DNA of 64,000 nucleotides, from contig JAIXMG010000034.1 in the NCBI GenBank assembly GCA_025201345.1, positions 358,241 to 422,240 on the forward strand, in the 5' to 3' direction. Positions 58,290 to 64,000 of this stretch are shown one piece after another (within the stretch, counting starts at the first letter, position 1; every line of letters begins with the position of its first letter). A program made the position numbers and the translations under genes. This DNA comes from Thamnidium elegans. Lineage: Eukaryota > Mucoromycota > Mucoromycetes > Mucorales > Mucoraceae. The notes below the pieces were generated by a model. The model was not told the origin of the DNA, searched no databases, and saw only the letters and a program-made list of their open reading frames with translations.

Positions 58290-59474
58290 TTTTGGTTAAT
58301 TCTTGTAATATATGCATATATATGAAAAAAGGGATTATAAAAAAAAGCGAGCATTTTTATTATTTATTTATACGTAAATGTATATATTAAGAAATGGAAG
58401 GGTATATGTGTATTATAGTTTGTTATTATATTTTGATACGGACAATAATAAAAAAAAAGAAAAAAAAGGGAATGGACACTTGTGGAATAAGACAATACCT
58501 ATAAAAAAAAAAAAAAAGGAGTCACCTTTTAGCAAAATTTATTAAAGTAAGCACCCTTTAAGCAAGCAGTAATAAAAATAGAAATTATAGAATATTAGAT
58601 ATATGTAGTTGTCTTCATAGTTTATGCTTAATAGCATTACCTGATTTCAAAGAATGAGATGAGTTACAACATGGCGAAAAAATTATATAAGTAAAGTTCA
58701 AGAGAACTTTATTTTATTTTATTAAGAAAAAGCGATAAAAAGAAAAAAAAATAAAGGGAAAGGAAAAGCAATTAAAAAAAAAACGAAATATTTATACTAA
58801 AAAAAAAACGAATCCCCAGTGTTATTAATCTCGGGATTCGCCGACATTATTTCAACTGTTGGTTTAATTCAAAAGACTGACTTGATAAATAAACAAGTTA
58901 GGTCGTCCAATTGGTACTATGTCATTTCGCTTTCAACAGCTTTCAATCAAGACATGTTCAAAAAGGCCGGCAAGATAAACGACTTGTAAATTATTTCGTT
59001 CGTCATAAAAAAAAAGTATATATTTTCGTCTTTAAAAAAAAGGAGCTTTTACTTCGATAGTGACTTGCAATTTATCACGAGATAGGCTTAATATAAAAAA
59101 TTCAGTATACAATATAATAGAATTACATCGTTATTATTTACCATGTTTTGTAGAATTAGTGGTGGGTTTTTTTATTGTTGTAATTAACGGTCGTAGTAAT
59201 CATTTAAAAAAGTAAAATAACTATAGAGTGAAGTTTGAAAAAAAAGCTTAATTTATATAGTCTTTTATTAAGCGGAACATTAAATGAATAACAATATGCC
59301 AAATGGTACTATAAAAAAGCGCGCTTCACCAAGCGTTGAAATGGTTTTTTTTTTTTTCAATTTTCAGTGATTTTTTTTTCTCCTGCTTAAAATTAGTGCT
59401 GGTACTTCCTCAAGCATTTCAGTGCTCGTACAAGCACGAATGCTTAACTTTTAGCGCTTTTTCTCGCCATGGTG
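58290..59474 (+). mobile_element. TIR element copy C (left end missing)
   Basis: Inverted relative to copy B. Homology starts near 58290-58340 (AAAAGCGAGCATTTTTATTA) and runs to the right terminus ...TTTTTCTCGCCATGGTG at 59474. At about 58813-58825 it carries the uninterrupted site where CACTA copy 1 sits in copy A. It encodes the same LISGFADIISTV peptide (58818-58989). The left terminal part seen in copy B is absent. Confidence 0.75.
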
Positions 59475-59716
59475 AACATCGAATAATCTCTTATCGGATC
59501 CACACCAGGATATTATAACTTCTTCCTCTGTTACATTTATATTATTATTTTTTTTTAATTATCAGAAAAGTAAATACGTGTAACGTTACTAGTTTTCCTT
59601 TTTTATTATTTTTACAAATTGGTGGTTTACTTTACAGCCTGTTAAGGCTGCTTGTGAAGGGCAATAAATTATTTATAAGCCTCTCCTTTGTATTAATATT
59701 CTCTTTTTTTTCAATT

Positions 59717-60132
59717 ATGAATATGCCTATACCACAAGGTTCTCATTCAACTCCCCTACCTACTGGCAGGATTAGGCAGAACCAACCTTTTCCTTTTGCT
59801 CCTCCCGATCGACAACAATCCATTTTTCCTTCGCGTACAGTCTCTCCACCTAGAAAGAGTACTGGTATACCTAGACTTGATGTCTTGCGTGAATCTCGTC
59901 TTCATCAAACGTACCAATACAAGTCTTCATCCCAGGCGCGTTTGAGATCACATCGTGTTGGCTATGCAGAATATGGTCCCGAACATGGTCATCCTGTTTT
60001 TGTTATTGGCGGTTATGGTTGTACCAGATTAGTTGGCATCATGTTTGAAGAAATTGCGTTTCGATATGGTATACGAATGATTTGGCCTGAGCGTCCAGGG
60101 TAAAAGTAAAGACATGTATATAATTAATGATA

Positions 60133-60185
<53 letters not shown>

Positions 60186-61047
60186 TATAAATATATTAAC
60201 CCTCAACTTTATGTAAAGGTATGGATTAAGTGAAGAATGTAATTCTCGAAAAATAACTGCCCTAGAATGGGCAGATGTGGTTATTCAATTGTCGGATTAT
60301 TTAAATGTTTGTCAATTTAGCATTATTGCTCAATCTGTAGGTACAGTATTTGCTCTAGCTATTGTTCATAAATACAAGAAACGTATTTTGGGCCCTATTT
60401 ATTTGATTTCGCCTTGGGTTTCTACCCAAGCTGCAAACACGTTTAAGTGGACACGTAGGTTACCTGCTCCCTTGGTCGCAAAAACAATTTCTTTAGCATT
60501 AGACGTTATGTGGGTATTTAATAAATCCTCAAAGTCGGACGAAGATATAGAAGACGAAGGGAGAAGATCAAACAGTAGTGATAAGAAGAGAAATCCGAAA
60601 TCCAGACATACCATTTTAGCTTATGAAGAAGATGAGTTGTTAGCTTCGCTGGATGATGATGTGGATTTAACAACTGATTTTCCAACCAATAGACCTTTAC
60701 GCCACTTTGTTCGACCCAAACATATGTCTTTGTATTTGGCTATGAATAAACGTAGAATGTCTGAGGCTTACAGTCAAGGTCAGTTGTGTGACTTGATGGT
60801 GGCATTAGAGAAATACCATTCATTTGGTTTTAATTACTCGGATGTAAAGATATCTGTATCTGCAGTCTGGGGCGATAAAGATGGTTTAATTCCTCAAAAG
60901 GCAATTGAATATCTTGCCAATAGTTTACACGATGTCCGATTGAAGATCTTGGAAAGTGAAGGACATGACTTGGTTTGGAAGGAAGGCGTAATGGAATGGG
61001 CTTTAAGGGGAATAGCAGAAAGACATAGTAAAGGAAAACTCCTCTAA
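59717..61047 (+). CDS. Alpha/beta hydrolase-fold protein
   Basis: Two exons, 59717-60099 and 60219-61047; 403 codons plus stop. The intron (60100-60218) has an A-run of more than 30 and an AT repeat. A Pro/Arg-rich N-terminus precedes the fold: IGGYGCTR (oxyanion region), WPERPGYGLSE, nucleophile elbow AQSVGT with Ser (the first small residue of GxSxG is Ala), the acid WGDKDGLIP, and the catalytic His in EGHDLVW. A charged insert (about 225-285, Asp/Lys-rich) sits in the lid region. Likely an esterase, lipase or epoxide-hydrolase-like enzyme; the substrate is unknown. The start was chosen at the first ATG (MNMPIPQ); an upstream open stretch without ATG is hydrophobic but is probably untranslated. 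Confidence 0.85.
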
Positions 61048-61134
61048 ATATATATTTATATATATTATACCCTTCAGAAAAAAAAATATCCTTTTTTATC
61101 GCTCCCAATACGAAATAAATAATATTTGCACTGA

Positions 61135-62400
61135 ATGAGTACATTTAATGGGCATATTAGAGAATACCCTATTCTAGCTATTGACTGTTTTATTCCTAAT
61201 GATTCTAAACAATATTTTATATTAAGTCATGTTCATAAAGGTAACACTTTTTTATTTTAAACATTAAGCTCATTTTTAAATACGAGATCATGCACATGGT
61301 CTCGAGAATCCTAATTTCAAAGAAAAGGTTTATTGTACCGAGCAAACAGCGCTACTACTTCCTTTTATGGAAAAACATACTTCAAAGCAATTTATGTACA
61401 GCCATTTAGAGGGCCTTATGGTCTCTGTTCCATATTTTGAAACTATTCTTCGACACAATTCAACTAAAATCACATTTTTACCAGCTAATCATAACCTAGA
61501 TTATTTAAAGGGATTTCGTATTAAAAACTTGTATATGGATACCACGTGTTGTTACGCAGAGAAAAGAAATTTTATATCCAAGGTAAATTAATGCAACTGT
61601 TTTTGTTTTTGTGTGCGTGTAGTACAGCTAATATTGTATATAGGTTGCTTCGGTCGATCTATTAACACAATTAATTCAAACTTACTCAAATCATCACCAT
61701 ATATATTTAGACTGCTGGGTAGTTGGATAAGAAGAAGTTTGGATGGCGGTTGCAGAGACTTTTAAAAAAAAAATCCATGTTTCTCTGCAACGTTACAGGT
61801 TATACTGCCGTATGAACTCTTTTTTAAAGTATATTAACTACTGATCCAAGATCTACTCGATTCCACTCATGTCACTGGGACCGATCCTGTCGCACGCATA
61901 AAAATAATATGATAAACATACACTTTACACCCAATAAAAATGTTAAACCGATAAAATATATTCCAACAAAGCAATCAAAACAGCTTTTAATGACTGATTT
62001 GCCCGTAGACTGTAAACCTTTGGAGCAAATGGTAATTATTTATTTATTTATTTTTTTCGGTATTACTTATATATTTAAAAACTAGATAATACCCTTTTCC
62101 ACTCACTCTTCCTTATCTGAAATTGTCTTTTTTTTTTACAATTTTATAAACCCAAGAGAATTCACACCTTGTGTTGCTCGCAGTGGTTGGAAAACTTTGG
62201 AGCAAATGAGACTCTTGTTGATAGAAGAGGGATGTATGTTAAACACGGACCCTTCTTCTGATATCGAAAAAATAAATGCTAGCTCTTGTGACAGTACTTT
62301 TACTGCAGACGACCCACAAAGCAGCAGCGAACAGAGTTTCAATTACATTTCTTGTTGCGAATCTGGTCGATTTGGAGCAGTCGCGTTCACCATTATTTGA
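61135..62400 (+). pseudogene. SNM1/Artemis-like (DCLRE1) DNA nuclease gene, decayed
   Basis: Exon 1 (61135-61240) and exon 2 (61287-61582) encode a metallo-beta-lactamase start close to Artemis: FNGHIREYPILAIDCF and LSHVHKDHAHGL, the HxHxDH metal motif. After FLPANH the segment expected to bring the next metal ligand (GSVMF...TGD type) is absent, and the text jumps to FRIKNLYMDTTCCYA. Exon 3 (from 61644) reads IYLDCWVVG, an in-frame TAA, then EEVWMAVAETFKKKIHVSLQ. A frameshift follows, then RFHSCHWDRSCRTHKN, an intron (about 62032-62085), and IIPFSTHSSLSEI with a CVARSGWKTLEQM ending. This family processes DNA ends and crosslinks. The deletion, stop and frameshift make it a pseudogene. Confidence 0.75.
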
Positions 62401-62735
62401 ATCCGGTAATACTTTTTTTATTACCAAAAATAATACCAAAAAGCTTATAGAATCGATTAAAGCGTTACAAAAAAGGAAGGATAAAATTGGGTCCAAACAT
62501 AATCCAATTTGTTTATAAAAAAAAAACTCGCAAGCTTAACAAAAACGTAGGAAGTTAGTTGATGTATGTATATGCTAGTTAAAATATGGAGTTTGATGTA
62601 TCATACGTGGTATATTTGTAATATCACCTTTATCGATATTTATTTACTTTGTGATAAAGAAGAATCTTTTGTAGTTACGGAAACTATAGAGTAGTTATCC
62701 GTCTTTTTCCGGACAGAGGTTATGGTTTCTGGGGC

Positions 62736-62772
<37 letters not shown>

Positions 62773-63383
62773 GTACTGATCAATCAGCCTCTTGTGTCCT
62801 TTGTGTGAATTATAGTAACAATGTAAGCCTCTTGTGTCCTTTGTACGAATTATAGTAACAATGTAATCTTGATCCACTAAATATATTTATACAAGAATGG
62901 CGTAGGTGGAGTGAGATTAATCGATATGTTTCTATTTTAAAAAATATAGCTATTTTTAGATGCTTATAAATTCTATAGAAAATACAAAGTTTAGTCGTGT
63001 GGTAACAACGTTACGTTGTAAGGTATGACGCTATCCGTGATGGTTGTTCAAACCCTTAAATTTATGTTCCCGCAGAATAAATACCAAATATTAGTTGTTT
63101 AGCGTTGAATGATGACTGCCCCGTATATGGTTGTGAAGTATTAACAAGTGATAAAAAGGATCAACGCGGGGCTTTAAATAAAATCTATATATTTTCCTTG
63201 TGACATGAACGCATAGTCTGGACACTTTTTATAAAAGTTGAACACAAAGCGGAGAGCTAATACAATCAAGATTTTATGCCGATATGAAGGTTAAAAAAAA
63301 AAAAAAAAAAAAAGTTTTTATTTATTTATGTTTTTTTTTTAAGAAATGTTACAAAGAAAGGGTTAATACAATAAGAGAGAAAT
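62401..63383. other. Intergenic region with a 40-bp duplication and poly-A runs
   Basis: No gene seen. A 40-bp unit starting AGCCTCTTGTGTCCTTTGTG occurs twice in tandem at 62786-62865, next to an A-run at 62741-62770. Another A-run lies at 63293-63313, close to the 3' end of the protease gene on the minus strand. Confidence 0.6.
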
Positions 63384-64000
63384 CTAATTCTTAATTTTCT
63401 CAATGTTTGCATCACTTCCACCTTTGGGAATAGCAAGGCCAATTTGAAGATTACTAGAATCGTAAATATGATAAAAGTTGTTAAGGAAAGCACCTCCGAG
63501 AACCCAATTTTTATCGTCAGCTGTGTTACGGTTGATAAGAGTATGACAAACATCCTTTGAGTCTTGAATGACGTATGCCTTTGGGGGCAAAGAAACACGA
63601 TAACCTTTAAAATCGATTTTAAAGGTAGGTAAAGTATCTAAATCATCACAGCACTTGAACTTGTAGGTGCTATCTTGTTCATCATATGTAGCATCAATTG
63701 AAGCATGAAGAAGATCGGCTTGTTTTGTAGGCGCAGAAATAAAGTTTGAGCCTGTGCTGAGCGATGCCAAGGATTTAGGTGCTAATTTAATATCAATCTT
63801 ATCAGTGAATTTTACACATTTAATTTCAGTTTTCCAAAAAGGTGAATTGCCGTAGTCACAAGTAGGCAATTTAAGGTAGGCTAGATCTCCCTTATAAACA
63901 TTATGATCAACTCCACCAAAAATGAACTCTGCATCCGATTTATCGTTTATCTCTCTTTTTGGTAAGAATCCGTTTTGGTTTGTAGTAACCATACCAAATT
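63384..64000 (-). CDS. Pepsin-type aspartic protease homologue, C-terminal part (5' end outside the window)
   Basis: 205 codons, open to the right edge. Pepsin family A1 C-terminal lobe: FIFGGVDHNVYKGDLAYLKL, then SLASLSTGSNFISAP where an active enzyme has a second D(T/S)G, LPTFKIDFKGYRVSLPPKAYV, and NWVLGGAFLNNFYHIYDSSN near the end, with cysteines in the usual spacing (CC...C). The catalytic Asp of the second active-site motif is replaced by Ser, so this protein is probably not a normal protease; it may be a binding or regulatory homologue, or a decaying gene. The first lobe, with the other Asp and any signal peptide, is not visible. Confidence 0.85.
   Translation of the reverse strand, partial: FGMVTTNQNGFLPKREINDKSDAEFIFGGVDHNVYKGDLAYLKLPTCDYGNSPFWKTEIKCVKFTDKIDIKLAPKSLASLSTGSNFISAPTKQADLLHASIDATYDEQDSTYKFKCCDDLDTLPTFKIDFKGYRVSLPPKAYVIQDSKDVCHTLINRNTADDKNWVLGGAFLNNFYHIYDSSNLQIGLAIPKGGSDANIEKIKN

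Overview
The window looks like nuclear DNA of an early-diverging fungus, most likely Mucoromycota (Mucorales-like). The reasons are AT-rich DNA, genes cut by many short GT-AG introns of about 55-100 nt, fungal-type housekeeping proteins (a BAR-PH-GRAM-VASt sterol-transfer protein, CCZ1, SAM37/metaxin, a full-size ABCB transporter), and a heavy load of Ty3/gypsy, Tc1/mariner, CACTA-type and TnpB/Fanzor-like elements. The species cannot be named from the sequence alone.

1-17.6 kb is a transposon nest. A tRNA-Pro(AGG) gene at 1769-1840 is flanked on both sides by LTR elements: a gag gene with its LTR running off the left edge, and a young full-length Ty3/gypsy element (1852-7756) whose two 510-bp LTRs look identical. 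An older LTR of the same family abuts it at what was the same target position beside the tRNA. Next come a mariner-type MITE candidate, a dead Tc1/mariner transposase split by a 683-bp solo LTR, two copies of a CACTA-type non-autonomous element with 3-bp target duplications, copy A of a 1.5-kb TIR element, and a broken gag gene.

17.6-26.5 kb is a normal gene block: a 13-exon Ysp1/Sip3-type (LAM) protein, CCZ1 on the opposite strand, and a class I PI-transfer protein with an 8-nt microexon.

27.4-46 kb alternates housekeeping genes (metaxin/SAM37, a purple-acid-phosphatase-like enzyme, an ABCB transporter) with four decayed TnpB/Fanzor-like RuvC nuclease genes of at least three sequence types. 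This is the most notable content of the window. All four carry stops, frameshifts or truncations.

46-54 kb is a gene-poor stretch of homopolymers and relics. 54-59.5 kb is repeat-rich again: a retropepsin-like relic, a perfect 172-bp MITE, and copies B and C of the TIR element. 59.7-64 kb holds an alpha/beta hydrolase, a dead SNM1/Artemis-like nuclease gene, and a pepsin-type protease homologue missing its second catalytic Asp, which runs off the right edge.
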